Of a stretch of 64,000 nucleotides of DNA, positions 42,861 to 51,706 are shown piece after piece. A model generated the notes under the pieces. It made no database searches and was not told where the DNA came from. It saw nothing but the letters and a program-made list of their open reading frames with translations. Made by a program: the position numbers and the translations under genes. The stretch is from positions 1 through 64,000 of the forward strand of contig JAIOPM010000019.1 in the NCBI GenBank assembly GCA_021413885.1, given 5' to 3'. Each line of letters opens with the position of its first letter. The first letter of the stretch is position 1. This DNA comes from Planctomycetota bacterium. GTDB lineage: Bacteria; Planctomycetota; UBA1135; GCA-002686595.

Positions 42861-44469
42861 GTCCGCGCCGAGCTGGCTCTCGCTCTGCCGCGCGCGCTTC
42901 TTCGCGCGGCCGTTCGCGCGTCTCGCGACGACGACGTTGTTCCTGTTGGTCGGGCTCGCGGTCTTCGCGCCGTTGATTGCCAACGATCGGCCGCTCTACC
43001 TGCGCGCGGTCGACCGCGGCGGCTTCGAGTCGGCGCGCCGTTCGCTCGCCGTGATCGTGTTCGCCGTCGAGCGCGAACTCGTCGCCGCGCCGCGCGACGC
43101 GGACGCGCTCGAGCGCGAGCTCGGTGCTCTCGAGCTGCGCGCGCGCCGCCTCGGGCCGCCCGCGAGTCCGGCGTTCGCCGCGGAACTCGACGCGATGGTC
43201 GCGAAAGCGCGAGCGTTCGCCGCGGGTGCCGCGACGAGCGCGACGGAACTCGACGCGTGGCGCACCGACGCGACCGAGCTCGCCGTGCGGCTCGCGCCGC
43301 GCGACGCGAGTCACGACGGCATCGAGCTCGTCGCGCAGACCACGTTCCCCGCGTTCGCGACCTTGTCGCCGCTCGACGGGCTCGCGATGGGGGCATGGGG
43401 CGCGCTGTTCGTCGGCGGCCTCGCGCGCCTCGCGACGCGGCGTCGGCTCTCGATCCGCGCGGTGCTGCTCGGCGCGACCGCGGCGGCGGCGCTCGCGGCG
43501 ACGGCCGCGTGGCTCGGCGCCGACGCGAGCACGCCGCCGGGTTCCGCACAGAAGCGCGCGGCGTCGAGCGGCGAGCTCGAGGTCGAGAGCGCGCTCTTCG
43601 CGCCGATCCCTTTCGGCTTCGGCGAGACGCGCCTCGGCGAGGCGCATTCGCCGCCGAGCTGGTGGCGCAGCGAGGAACCGGTGAGCGCGGAGGCCGACTC
43701 GGACCTCGGGTCCCGTTGGGACCTCGCGTTTGACGACTCGAAATGGATCGAGGTGTTGTACGGCGAGCGCGAACTCGACGATCCCTGGCGCCATCCGTTC
43801 GGCACCGACTCGCTCGGCCGCGATCTCGTCGCGCGTTGCGTTTGGGGAGCGCGCGCGAGCTTGACGATCGGCATCGCCTCCGCCGCCGCGGTCGCCTTGA
43901 TCGGCACGTTGATCGGCGCGCTCGCCGGACACTTCCGCGGTTGGGTCGACGGCGTCGCGTCGCGCACGATCGAGGTCTTGCAGTGCGTGCCGAGCTTCTT
44001 CCTCGCGGTGCTCGCGTTGTCGCTCGTGCGCGTCGAAGGCGTCCAGGCCGCGCTCGCGGTCGCGGCGGTGATCGCGCTGTTCGGTTGGACGCAGATCGCG
44101 CGGCTCGTGCGCGCGGAGTTCCTGCGCGGCGCAGAGCTCGACTGGGTGCTCGCCGCGCGCTCGGTCGGCGTGTCGGAGAAGCGGCTCGTGTTCGTGCACG
44201 TGTTGCCGAACGCGCTGTCGCCCGCGATCGTCGCGGCGGTCTTCGCGGTCGCGGGCGCGATCCTGCTCGAGTCGGCGCTGTCGTTCCTCGGCGTCGGACT
44301 CGCGGAACCGGTGCCGTCGTGGGGGTCGGTGCTCGGCGACGCATCGAGCGCGCACGAGTGGTGGACGGTCGCGTTCCCCGGGCTCTTCCTGTTCGCGACG
44401 TTGCTCGCCGTGCACCGCGCGGGCGAAGCGTTGCGCGAGGCGCTCGATCCGCGGAGCGAAGTCCGATGA
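42853..44469 (+). CDS. Second oligopeptide permease, OppC type, with a large insertion
   Basis: 538 residues, against about 300 for usual OppC. The first helix (TTLFLLVGLAVFAPLIAN, about 28-45) is normal. Then come some 250 extra residues: a charged helical stretch (ALERELGALELRARRLG, likely coiled coil), a hydrophobic segment (LAMGAWGALFVGGLARLA), and another (VLLGATAAAALAATAAWL). The permease core resumes at GTDSLGRDLVARCVWGARASL and contains the EAA loop (LAARSVGVSEKRLVFVHVLPN). It starts with GTG, overlapping oppB by 8 bp, and ends in an ATGA overlap with the next gene. The insertion may be a docking part for the binding protein; this is inference. Confidence 0.85.
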   Translation: MPESAPSWLSLCRARFFARPFARLATTTLFLLVGLAVFAPLIANDRPLYLRAVDRGGFESARRSLAVIVFAVERELVAAPRDADALERELGALELRARRLGPPASPAFAAELDAMVAKARAFAAGAATSATELDAWRTDATELAVRLAPRDASHDGIELVAQTTFPAFATLSPLDGLAMGAWGALFVGGLARLATRRRLSIRAVLLGATAAAALAATAAWLGADASTPPGSAQKRAASSGELEVESALFAPIPFGFGETRLGEAHSPPSWWRSEEPVSAEADSDLGSRWDLAFDDSKWIEVLYGERELDDPWRHPFGTDSLGRDLVARCVWGARASLTIGIASAAAVALIGTLIGALAGHFRGWVDGVASRTIEVLQCVPSFFLAVLALSLVRVEGVQAALAVAAVIALFGWTQIARLVRAEFLRGAELDWVLAARSVGVSEKRLVFVHVLPNALSPAIVAAVFAVAGAILLESALSFLGVGLAEPVPSWGSVLGDASSAHEWWTVAFPGLFLFATLLAVHRAGEALREALDPRSEVR

Positions 44470-45452
44470 CGCACGACGCGGATATCCTGCTCTCGGTGCG
44501 CGACCTCGCGGTGTGGTTCGACACGCCGCGCGGTCCGGCGCGCGCGGTCGACGGAGTCGGCTTCGAGCTCTCGGCGGGCGAGCGCATCGCGCTGCTCGGC
44601 GAATCGGGCTCGGGCAAGACCGTGACGGCGCAAGCGCTGCTCGGCCTCGTCGATCGGCCGGGGCGCATCGTGTCGGGCTCGATCCGCTGGCGCGGGCGCG
44701 AGCTCGTCGGGCTGGACGCGCGCGAGTACCGCCGCATCCGCGGCCGCGAGATCGCGTTGGTCTTCCAGGATCCGCCGGCGGCGTTGAACCCGGTGCTCTC
44801 GATCGGCGAGCAACTGACCGAAGCTCCGCGCACGCATCTCGGGCTTTCGGCCGCGAGCGCGCGCGACCGCGCCGCGAGTCTGCTCGGCGAACTCGGCTTC
44901 GAGGAAGGCGGGCGTTGGCTCGAGCGTTTCCCGCACCAACTCTCCGGCGGCCAACGCCAACGCGCGGCGCTCGCGCAAGCGTTGATCTGCGATCCTGCGC
45001 TGGTGCTCGCCGACGAGCCGACGACCGCGCTCGATCCGACGTTGGTGTTCACGGTGATCGAGCTGTTGCGCCGCCGCGCGCGCGAGCAAGGCACCGCCGT
45101 GCTGTGGATCACGCACGACCTGCGCGTCGCGCGTTCGATCGCGGAACGAGCGGTGGTGCTCTACGCCGGCCGCGTCGTCGAACGCGGCGAACTCGCCGAG
45201 CTCGCGCGCGCGCCGCGCCATCCCTACACGCGCGCGTTGTTCGACGCGCGGCTCGAAGCGGCGATCCGCGGCCGCGCCCTCGCTGCGCCGGTCGGGACGA
45301 GCGGCGATCCGACCGATTGGCCGTCGGGCTGTCGCTTCCGTCGCCGCTGCGCGTTCGCGGACGACCACTGCGCGACATGGACGCCGGAGCTCGTCGGCGA
45401 TGCGCGTCATGCGATCGCGTGCCACCATCCGCTCGAGGAGCCTCGCGCGTGA
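44466..45452 (+). CDS. Second oligopeptide ABC ATPase, OppD type
   Basis: 328 residues. Walker A GESGSGKT (45-52), signature LSGGQRQRAALAQAL, Walker B LVLADEPTTALDP, H-loop THDLRVA, C-terminal HPYTRALF and GCRFRRRCAFADDHC. The start overlaps the OppC stop (ATGA). It pairs with the OppF-like protein encoded next, again by overlap (GTGA). Confidence 0.9.
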   Translation: MTHDADILLSVRDLAVWFDTPRGPARAVDGVGFELSAGERIALLGESGSGKTVTAQALLGLVDRPGRIVSGSIRWRGRELVGLDAREYRRIRGREIALVFQDPPAALNPVLSIGEQLTEAPRTHLGLSAASARDRAASLLGELGFEEGGRWLERFPHQLSGGQRQRAALAQALICDPALVLADEPTTALDPTLVFTVIELLRRRAREQGTAVLWITHDLRVARSIAERAVVLYAGRVVERGELAELARAPRHPYTRALFDARLEAAIRGRALAAPVGTSGDPTDWPSGCRFRRRCAFADDHCATWTPELVGDARHAIACHHPLEEPRA

Positions 45453-46236
45453 CTTCCCGCGATCCGATCCTCGAGGTCGCTGGCCTCGCGAAGACGTACC
45501 GCGCGAGCGGCGTCGCGGTCGCGGCGCTCGACGACGTGTCGTTCGAGCTCGAGCGCGGCGAGCGGCTCGCGGTCGTCGGCGAGTCGGGCTCGGGGAAGAG
45601 CACGTTGCTGCGCGCGTTGCTGCGTTTGGTCGACGTCGAGCGCGGCCGCGTGAAGTTCGCGCCGCGCGGCGCCGGTGGGCGGCTCGATTGGCTCGCGCTG
45701 TCGGGGGGTGAGCTCGCGCGCTCGCGCCGTTTCGTCCAGGGGGTCTTCCAGGATCCGAAGGCGAGCCTCAATCCGCGCCGGCTCGTGCGCAGCGCGATCG
45801 AAGAGCCGTGGCTCGTGCATCGACTCTGTCGCGACGACGAGATCGCGACGCGAGCGTCGGAACTCGCCGCGCGCGTCGGCCTCGACCCGGCGACGACCGC
45901 GCGGTTCCCGCACGAGCTGTCGCTCGGACAATTGCAGCGCGCGTGCATCGCGCGGGCGCTCGCGAGCGAGCCGGAGCTCTTGCTGCTCGACGAGCCGACG
46001 TCGGCGCTGGACGTCGGGCTGCAGGCGCAGATCGTCAACCTGATCCTCGAGCTCGCGCGCGAACGGAACACCACTCTCCTCTTCGTGTCCCACGACCTCG
46101 ATCTCGTCCGCTACTTCGCGGAGCGCGTGATCGTGCTCGAACGCGGACGCGTCGTCGAACGGCGCCGGTCGACGAAGTCCTCGGCTCGCCGCGCCATGCG
46201 CACACACGCGCGCTCGTTCGCGCGTGGGCCCTGTGA
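45449..46236 (+). pseudogene. Second oligopeptide ABC ATPase, OppF type, frameshifted near the 3' end
   Basis: The frame from the GTG at 45449 keeps Walker A GESGSGKST (44-52), signature LSLGQLQRACIARAL, Walker B LLLLDEPTSALD and H-loop SHDLDLV. At 46160-46162 a base appears to be missing: the frame then runs arginine-rich to 46396 across the next gene (315 residues). Adding one base restores VDEVLGSPRHAHTRALVRAWAL and a stop at 46236, giving 262 residues and fitting the family ('HPYTRAL' equivalent). The restored protein lacks the Cys-rich C-terminal region of OppF. Since the nucleotide-binding core is complete, the product may still work; or the gap may be a sequencing error. Confidence 0.75.
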
Positions 46237-46254
46237 TCAGGCGGTGATCAGGCG
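46233..46254. repeat. 11-bp tandem duplication at convergent stop codons
   Basis: GTGATCAGGCG occurs twice in a row. The first copy holds the TGA of the restored oppF-like frame, the second the stop (TCA on this strand) of the HAD gene. Confidence 0.8.
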
Positions 46255-46991
46255 CGCGTTACGGCGGTCGGCGCGAGCTTCAGCCCGTACTTCGCGATCA
46301 ACAGCGCGCGCAGCTCCTCGAAGTCGCGGATCGCGTGATCGGGCGTCTCCTCGGGAGACGGCTGCGTGCGCGCGGCGCGCGCGGTCCACACCGTGACCAT
46401 CCCGAGCTTCTTCGGCGGCGCGATGTCGTTCTTCGGATTGTCGCCGACGTACATCACCTGCGCGGGCTGGAGCGCGAGCGTGCGCAGCGCGAGTTGGTAG
46501 AGCTTCGGATTCGGCTTCGAGATCCCGATCTCGTCGGAGATGAAAACCGCTTCGCGATCGAGGTAGGGGACGAGGCCGAGACGGACCAGTTTCTCCGCCT
46601 GCTTCACCGCGAGACCGTGCGTGACGACGCCGAGGCGGATCCCGATCGCCGCGAGGTCGCGGAAGAGTTCGTGCACGCCGGGGAAGGTCTTGAGCTCGCG
46701 GAACTTCGTGTCGTGGTACGCGGCGACGCCGGCCGCCACGACCAACGAACGATTCAGGGAGGCCAGGCTTTCACGCGGCAGGCGCAGCAACAACTTGTCG
46801 AAGTGGTGCTCGTAGTTCGACGAGAACTCGGCGATCACTTCCTCGAGTTCGGTGAACACGAGCTCCGGATCCGCCTTCAAGCCGGCCGCGACCATCGCCT
46901 GGACCGCGTTGCGTCGCGCGGCGCGCGCGAAGCCGGTCGTGTCGCACAGCGTGTCGTCGATGTCGAAGAGGATCGCGCGCAGTTCGGTCAT
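46248..46991 (-). CDS. HAD-superfamily hydrolase
   Basis: 247 residues. Motif I FDIDDTLCDT, motif II near VVTHG, the lysine of motif III in KPNPKLYQLAL, and motif IV GDNPKNDI: a complete subfamily I (phosphoglycolate phosphatase/haloacid dehalogenase-like) phosphatase with a helical cap. Substrate not deducible. ATG at 46991 preferred: motif I follows within 9 residues and the promoter TTGGCG-N17-TAGGCT ends 10 nt before it, leaving almost no leader. It converges on the rightward opp operon and shares the duplicated 11-bp end with it. Confidence 0.9.
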   Translation of the reverse strand: MTELRAILFDIDDTLCDTTGFARAARRNAVQAMVAAGLKADPELVFTELEEVIAEFSSNYEHHFDKLLLRLPRESLASLNRSLVVAAGVAAYHDTKFRELKTFPGVHELFRDLAAIGIRLGVVTHGLAVKQAEKLVRLGLVPYLDREAVFISDEIGISKPNPKLYQLALRTLALQPAQVMYVGDNPKNDIAPPKKLGMVTVWTARAARTQPSPEETPDHAIRDFEELRALLIAKYGLKLAPTAVTRA

Positions 46992-47001
46992 GGCGGGGAA
47001 G

Positions 47002-47030
47002 AGCCTACGTCGCGCCTTCGCACGCGCCAA
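47002..47030 (-). promoter_or_regulatory. Promoter of the HAD hydrolase gene
   Basis: On the minus strand TTGGCG (47030-47025), 17 bp, TAGGCT (47007-47002), then 10 nt to the ATG. The start would be 3-4 nt before the codon. Confidence 0.6.
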
Positions 47031-47045
47031 GTTCGCCGAGCGCCG

Positions 47046-48422
47046 TCAGCGCTTCTCGTCCTTCGATTTCGGCCAGAACTTCGCGGCCGACGCCGAGCTC
47101 CACGCCGCGTCCTTGTCCGCGTGGCACAAGAGGCAGGCGTCGGGCGTGCCGGTCGCGAGCGCGCGTTCCGGGTTCGGCGACCAATACGTGTGCGAGCGCA
47201 GCTTGTAGCTCCCCGCGTGGTCGACGATCCGAGGCATGTGGCACTCGACGCAGCGCGCGCCGGCGTTCGCGAGCGGGTCGCCGCCGTGGCCGCTGTGCTC
47301 GGCCAACTCCTTCGGCCCGCCGAGATCCTCGTGGCACTGGGTGCAGAGCGAGTTGTCCTCGATCGGTCGCACCAACGCGGCCGCGTCGTGTGCGTCGTGG
47401 CACGTCGTGCAGGTCGGCGCGTCCTCGCCGTGGTGGAACATCTCCGACCGGCGGTAGTCGGTCAGCTGTTGGTGGTGATTGCGCGACGAGCCGTCCTTCC
47501 AGAAATCGGTCGGCGGACTGTTTTCCGGCGTCGCTTGCACGAAGTGCGCGTCGAGCGCATCACCGGGCATCAAGTCGTAGGGATAGGCGAGCTTGCCCGG
47601 CAAGCCGGCGGGCGCGCCTTGGTCGGGACCCGCGGTTCCGCGCGAGTGGCACTTGCCGCACGTGTCGAGCTGCTGCGCATGCGTGAACTCGCTCGGGCAG
47701 AGGATGTTGTCCGTGCCGCCTTGCGCGCGCACGTGCGCGACGCCGGGACCGTGGCAGGCTTCGCAGCCGATCGCGAGCTCGCGCCACTCGGTCACGTAGG
47801 ACTTCTTCTCCGCGTCGTAGTTCAAGTCGAGGCCTGTGGTGTGGCAGCCCGCGCACTTCAGTTGCCACTGCCACGCGTCGTCCATCCAGAAGTTGCCGGT
47901 GCCCGGAGCTTCCGAGGCCTGCCGGCGCCACTCGACGAACTTCCCGTCGTGCGCGAACCACTGGACGGGGAGCGCGTGCCACGAGCCGTCGGCGAAGCGC
48001 GTCAGGTAGCGCTGCTTGTAGCGGTTGCCGACGGTGCGCTCGATCGCGAACTCCTGCTGCGCGCCGCTCGCGTTCGGAGCCTCGATGATGAACGCGTCAC
48101 CGTCGCGCCGCAGGACGATGCGCTTGCCGTCGGCTTCCGTCTTCACGACGGTGCCTTCGGTCGTGAAGGCGCTGATCACGGTGTCGGGCGCCGCCGCTTG
48201 CTCCATGCGCGAGTGCAGTGAGGCCTTCCACAGTCCGTACTCCTTCGCGTGGCAGTGAGCGCACGCGTGCGAGCCCACGTACTGATCGCGGATCGAGCCG
48301 GGTCGCGGCGCGCTCGTCGCCGCGGACTCGACGCGGCAATCGGCGGTCGCGATGACCAGCAGCAACGGCAACGCGACGACGGCGAGAGTGGAGGAGGCGA
48401 TGCGACGGAAGGCGTGCGACAT
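47046..48422 (-). CDS. Eight-haem c-type cytochrome
   Basis: 458 residues. A signal peptide (about 28 residues) leads to an extracytoplasmic protein with eight CxxCH motifs: CAHCH (54-58), CAGCH, CEACH, CGKCH, CTTCH, CTQCH, CVECH and CLLCH. Several more His residues could serve as distal ligands. The first half has a beta-rich stretch (GDAFIIEAPNASGAQQEF) between haem 1 and 2. It belongs to the broad cytochrome c554/NrfB-like multihaem group common in planctomycetes and likely moves electrons in the periplasm; the partner is unknown since no oxidase or reductase gene is adjacent. GGGAG lies 4-5 nt before the ATG. The last residues are lysine-rich. Confidence 0.9.
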   Translation of the reverse strand: MSHAFRRIASSTLAVVALPLLLVIATADCRVESAATSAPRPGSIRDQYVGSHACAHCHAKEYGLWKASLHSRMEQAAAPDTVISAFTTEGTVVKTEADGKRIVLRRDGDAFIIEAPNASGAQQEFAIERTVGNRYKQRYLTRFADGSWHALPVQWFAHDGKFVEWRRQASEAPGTGNFWMDDAWQWQLKCAGCHTTGLDLNYDAEKKSYVTEWRELAIGCEACHGPGVAHVRAQGGTDNILCPSEFTHAQQLDTCGKCHSRGTAGPDQGAPAGLPGKLAYPYDLMPGDALDAHFVQATPENSPPTDFWKDGSSRNHHQQLTDYRRSEMFHHGEDAPTCTTCHDAHDAAALVRPIEDNSLCTQCHEDLGGPKELAEHSGHGGDPLANAGARCVECHMPRIVDHAGSYKLRSHTYWSPNPERALATGTPDACLLCHADKDAAWSSASAAKFWPKSKDEKR

Positions 48423-48490
48423 GGAGCTCCCGGAGAAAGTGGCGCTGCGAAGCGCGGGGCGATGCTACCGGCGTGGACCTTCGAAAAGGA

Positions 48491-48524
48491 AGCGGGGCCC
48501 CGCGCGTCTGCGCGGAGCCCCGCT
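48491..48524 (-). terminator. Intrinsic terminator of the first secretin gene
   Basis: AGCGGGGCCCCGCG pairs with CGCGGAGCCCCGCT (one mismatch). On the minus strand TTCCTTTT follows the stem, 29 bp after the stop at 48553. Confidence 0.75.
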
Positions 48525-48552
48525 TGGAACGGGCGATCGTGACCGGTCGTGA

Positions 48553-51186
48553 TCAGCGACGCGCTTCGAGCTTCGCGAGCTCGTCACGCACGTCGGTGAT
48601 GTGGGCCTTGATCAGGATCATCAACGTCTTGTTCTCGTCGTCGTAGCCCTCTTGCTTGAAGAAGAATCCGACCAGCGGGATCTTCGCGAGCCACGGCACT
48701 TCCGCCTTGCGCTGGACGTTGCGCAGGTTGGTCAAGCCGCCGAGCAGAATCGAGCCGCCGTCCGGGATCACCGCGGTGGTGAACACGCTCTGCACTTCGA
48801 GCTCGGGCAGTTGGAACTCGACCGGCGACGTGTTGCCGCCGAGGGTCGACGAGAACGGACGCAGCGCGACGACCTTCGCGACCGTCGGCTGGATCTCGAG
48901 CCGCAGGTACTTGCGGTCGTAGAGGATCGTCGGACGCACGTCGAGCACGACGCCTTCGGTCAACACGTTGACCTGGGGATCGGCGACCGCCTGGAACTGG
49001 GCGACTTCGACGTCGAAGTCTTGGATGTACGCCTGTTGGTTGATCACCGAGACGAACGCGCGCTCGGTGTTGTGGACCGACAGAACCTGGTCGTTGACCA
49101 GCTGGTACTCGGTCGACTTCTCGACCGCGCGCAAGATCGCCGACACCTGGAGGTCGTTCAGGAACGTCAGCTGGGCCGTCATGCCGCCGATGTTCGAGAT
49201 CTTGTCGCCGAGACCCTTCGAGAAGAAGTTCTCGATGTGGCCTTTGAAGTCGCCGTCCTGGCCGTCGTTGTAGAAGAAGCCGGCCGAAGGGGGACCGGAG
49301 CCGTTCGAGCCGCTCGAGCCCGTGCCTCCGTTGTCGAGGCCGCGCGACGTCGCGTCTTCCTGGCCGTTGGTGAAGTCGTCGAGGTCGGTGAACGGCGTGC
49401 CCGGGTTGTCGAGGCCGCGCAAGTCGACGCCGATCTCCTGGATCCAGTTCGAGGCGACGGTCATGAACTTCGACTCGATCGTCACCAGCGAGGAGTTGAA
49501 GCGTCGCAGGTCGTTGAGGAACTGCTTGACCTTCGCCTGCACCTCGGGCGAGTGGACGACGAGGATGTGACCTTCGCCTTCGTCGATGCGCACGCCTTCT
49601 TGTTCCCAGCTGCCGGGCTCGACGTTCTCTTGGATCAGCGCCTTGAGCTGAGCCACGTCGATCGGGCTCGGGCTCTCGCCGACGCCGCCGAACGGACCGC
49701 CGCCGTCGTCGTCCTTCATGTCGTCGAGCAGACGCACGCGGTCGATGCGCGGACCGGTGAAGTCGGTCAGGCCGAACACCAGGTCTTGGACGTCGTGGTT
49801 GTAGATGACGAGCTCGCCGCGCGCCTTGGTCTTGGTGGTGACGATCACCGCGTCGTGCTTGACCGTCCAGGAGACGGTGTCGCCGCACGCCTTGGTGACG
49901 ATGTTGAGCGCTTGCTCGACCGTCAGCGGATTCTGGAGCGCGAGGTCGAACACCACGCCGGCTTCGGTCGCCGCCGTTTCAGCCGCCGGATCGACGACCA
50001 GGGGCAGGCCGGTGAGCGTGCGGATGATGTCGATGACCTTGGTCAGGCTCTCTTCCTGTTGGACCGTGAGGCCCGGGATGCGGGTCGTCGCGAGTTGCTC
50101 GCGCAGCGCGCGTTCGGACTCGGGCATCGCTTGGGAGAGGTCGATCCCGCGGCGCGTGCTGCGCTTGGCGGTCAGGTCGTTCCAGAAGTCTTCGTCGGGG
50201 AGCTTGATGACGTCGGTGTACGGCACCCGAGCTTCCGAGAGCTCTTCCTGCCAGCGCTTGAACTGTTCGCGCTTGGCGCGGACGTAGTCTTCGCGCACTT
50301 GCTCGCGTCCGGCGCGGAAAGCCGCGTCGCGGATCTCCTGCGCCTTCTCGTTGCGCGGATCGCGGCGGAGGACTTGGTCGGCGTAGTCCATCGCCTTGTC
50401 GTACTTGGTCGCTTCGAACGCGCCGATCGCTTGGTCGAGCAGGTTGGAGACCGCCGCGTCGCGGCGATCGCGTTCCGCCTTCTCTTGTTCCTTCAAGCGC
50501 GCTTGGGCTTCGCGGTTTTCCTTGTCGCGGGCGGCCTTCTCGGCGCCGGACTTCTGGGCCTTCGCGGCCTCGAGGGTCTTCGCGACCTCTTGGTCGATGC
50601 CGTTCCAGTCGACGGTCGACGGCGCCCAACGGATGTGGTTCTGGACCACGGTCAACTCGCCGATCGCGCCGTCGTAGTCGCCGCGGGCGAGCAGCAGCTT
50701 CGCCTTGTTGAAGGACTCTTCCGCGTCGGCGCGCATCGATTGCAGTTGCACTTGGTACTGCGCTTCGAGGTCGGCGCGGCCGGTGCCGAGCACGCCGCTC
50801 TGGTCGCCCATCAGGGCGCCGACTTGATTCAGGAGCTCGCGCGCTTCCGCGTGGTCGGGCTCGAGGTCGAGCGCGAGCGTGATCTCGTTGCGCGCTTCTT
50901 CGAGACGCACGTCCGCCATCAGGGCGCGCGCGTTCTCGAGGTGTTGGTCGATCAGGATCTTGTTCTTCTGTTCCTGGAGCGTGAGGCGTTCGACCTCCTG
51001 CTTCTGGAAGTCGCCGGCGTTGGCGGGAGCTTGCTGCGCACCGCCTTGTTCGCCGCCTTGTTCGTGGGGGGTCGCTCCGCCCGCGGGGTTGGCGTTGTCG
51101 TCGCGGGCCGGCGTCGAGACGCAGGCTGTCGTAACGCCGAACGCCAGGACGAAGACGAAGGGCAGTGCTTTGCCGACGTGGATCAT
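48553..51186 (-). CDS. Lipoprotein secretin with TPR/coiled-coil N-terminus (copy 1)
   Basis: 877 residues. Signal with TTAC at Cys22. Then a Gln/Gly-rich linker, TPR-like helices (about 50-160) and a long charged coiled coil (about 165-260: repeated KAARDKENREAQARLKEQEK-type sequence), then another TPR unit (ADQVLRRDPRNEKA). About 370-470 is an N0/STN-like domain. About 500-620 is an N1-type domain (ELVIYNHDVQDLVF). The secretin beta-domain follows from about 680, with QAYIQDFDVEVAQF...ADPQVNVLTEGVVLDVRP and the final VPWLAKIPLVGFFFKQEG motif. Secretins form outer-membrane channels for type II secretion or pili. Here there is no neighbouring motor gene. It is a paralogue of the secretin at 51707-54355. 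Confidence 0.88.
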   Translation of the reverse strand: MIHVGKALPFVFVLAFGVTTACVSTPARDDNANPAGGATPHEQGGEQGGAQQAPANAGDFQKQEVERLTLQEQKNKILIDQHLENARALMADVRLEEARNEITLALDLEPDHAEARELLNQVGALMGDQSGVLGTGRADLEAQYQVQLQSMRADAEESFNKAKLLLARGDYDGAIGELTVVQNHIRWAPSTVDWNGIDQEVAKTLEAAKAQKSGAEKAARDKENREAQARLKEQEKAERDRRDAAVSNLLDQAIGAFEATKYDKAMDYADQVLRRDPRNEKAQEIRDAAFRAGREQVREDYVRAKREQFKRWQEELSEARVPYTDVIKLPDEDFWNDLTAKRSTRRGIDLSQAMPESERALREQLATTRIPGLTVQQEESLTKVIDIIRTLTGLPLVVDPAAETAATEAGVVFDLALQNPLTVEQALNIVTKACGDTVSWTVKHDAVIVTTKTKARGELVIYNHDVQDLVFGLTDFTGPRIDRVRLLDDMKDDDGGGPFGGVGESPSPIDVAQLKALIQENVEPGSWEQEGVRIDEGEGHILVVHSPEVQAKVKQFLNDLRRFNSSLVTIESKFMTVASNWIQEIGVDLRGLDNPGTPFTDLDDFTNGQEDATSRGLDNGGTGSSGSNGSGPPSAGFFYNDGQDGDFKGHIENFFSKGLGDKISNIGGMTAQLTFLNDLQVSAILRAVEKSTEYQLVNDQVLSVHNTERAFVSVINQQAYIQDFDVEVAQFQAVADPQVNVLTEGVVLDVRPTILYDRKYLRLEIQPTVAKVVALRPFSSTLGGNTSPVEFQLPELEVQSVFTTAVIPDGGSILLGGLTNLRNVQRKAEVPWLAKIPLVGFFFKQEGYDDENKTLMILIKAHITDVRDELAKLEARR

Positions 51187-51446
51187 CGGAAGAAACGAGA
51201 TCGGGTTGTGGTGGGGACCCAGAGGTGTTCGCTCTCTACGTGTCGCGCGTCGCGAGTAACGCAGAAGAGGTGGGGAACGCCTTGGCGTAGAACTGGGGGA
51301 GACCGGCTCGGCGGGATCGTTCGAGAGAGAGAGTCGAGACGGTTTCGAGGCGAGGACCTAGCGAAGCTCGAAGCCTGCCGTCGTGCGCCGCGCGGGCACC
51401 CGCGAACAGGAATTCCGACCCGCTCCGCGCGGGAGCGAGGGGCGGA

Positions 51447-51475
51447 AAGATACCAGCGTGGTCACCGGTTGGAAA
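51447..51475 (-). promoter_or_regulatory. Possible promoter of the first secretin gene
   Basis: On the minus strand TTTCCA (51475-51470), 17 bp, TATCTT (51452-51447). The surrounding CGCTGGTA resembles the CGCCGGTA at the promoter of the second secretin. Confidence 0.4.
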
Positions 51476-51622
51476 GGCGCTGATCGAGTTCGAGCGCGTC
51501 GTTGCGAGGTGTTCGACGCGTCGAACCGAAGCGGCCGAACCTCGCGCGAAAGCGCACGCGGCGCGCCTCCGACGCGCGAGCGCGAAACGACGACTTCGCA
51601 CAGTCTCCGCCCGTGAATGCGA

Positions 51623-51652
51623 GCACCTCGCCCGGCGTGCCGGACGAGGTGC
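51623..51652 (-). terminator. Hairpin after the second secretin gene
   Basis: GCACCTCG and CGAGGTGC form the outer stem and CCGGC/GCCGG an inner one, about 55 bp after the stop at 51707 on the minus strand. No T-run follows. Confidence 0.5.
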
Positions 51653-51706
51653 GTTGTGAGCCTCGCGCGAGCCGGCCGCGGCGGCCGCAGGCTCCGTGGC
51701 CGGCGG

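Larger units (their letters stand above)
51187..51706. other. Intergenic region between the two secretin genes
   Basis: This 520-bp gap has no supported gene. It holds a hairpin at 51623-51652 that follows the second secretin gene and a promoter-like pair at 51447-51475 facing the first. The first secretin would thus have a leader of about 250 nt. Confidence 0.6.
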
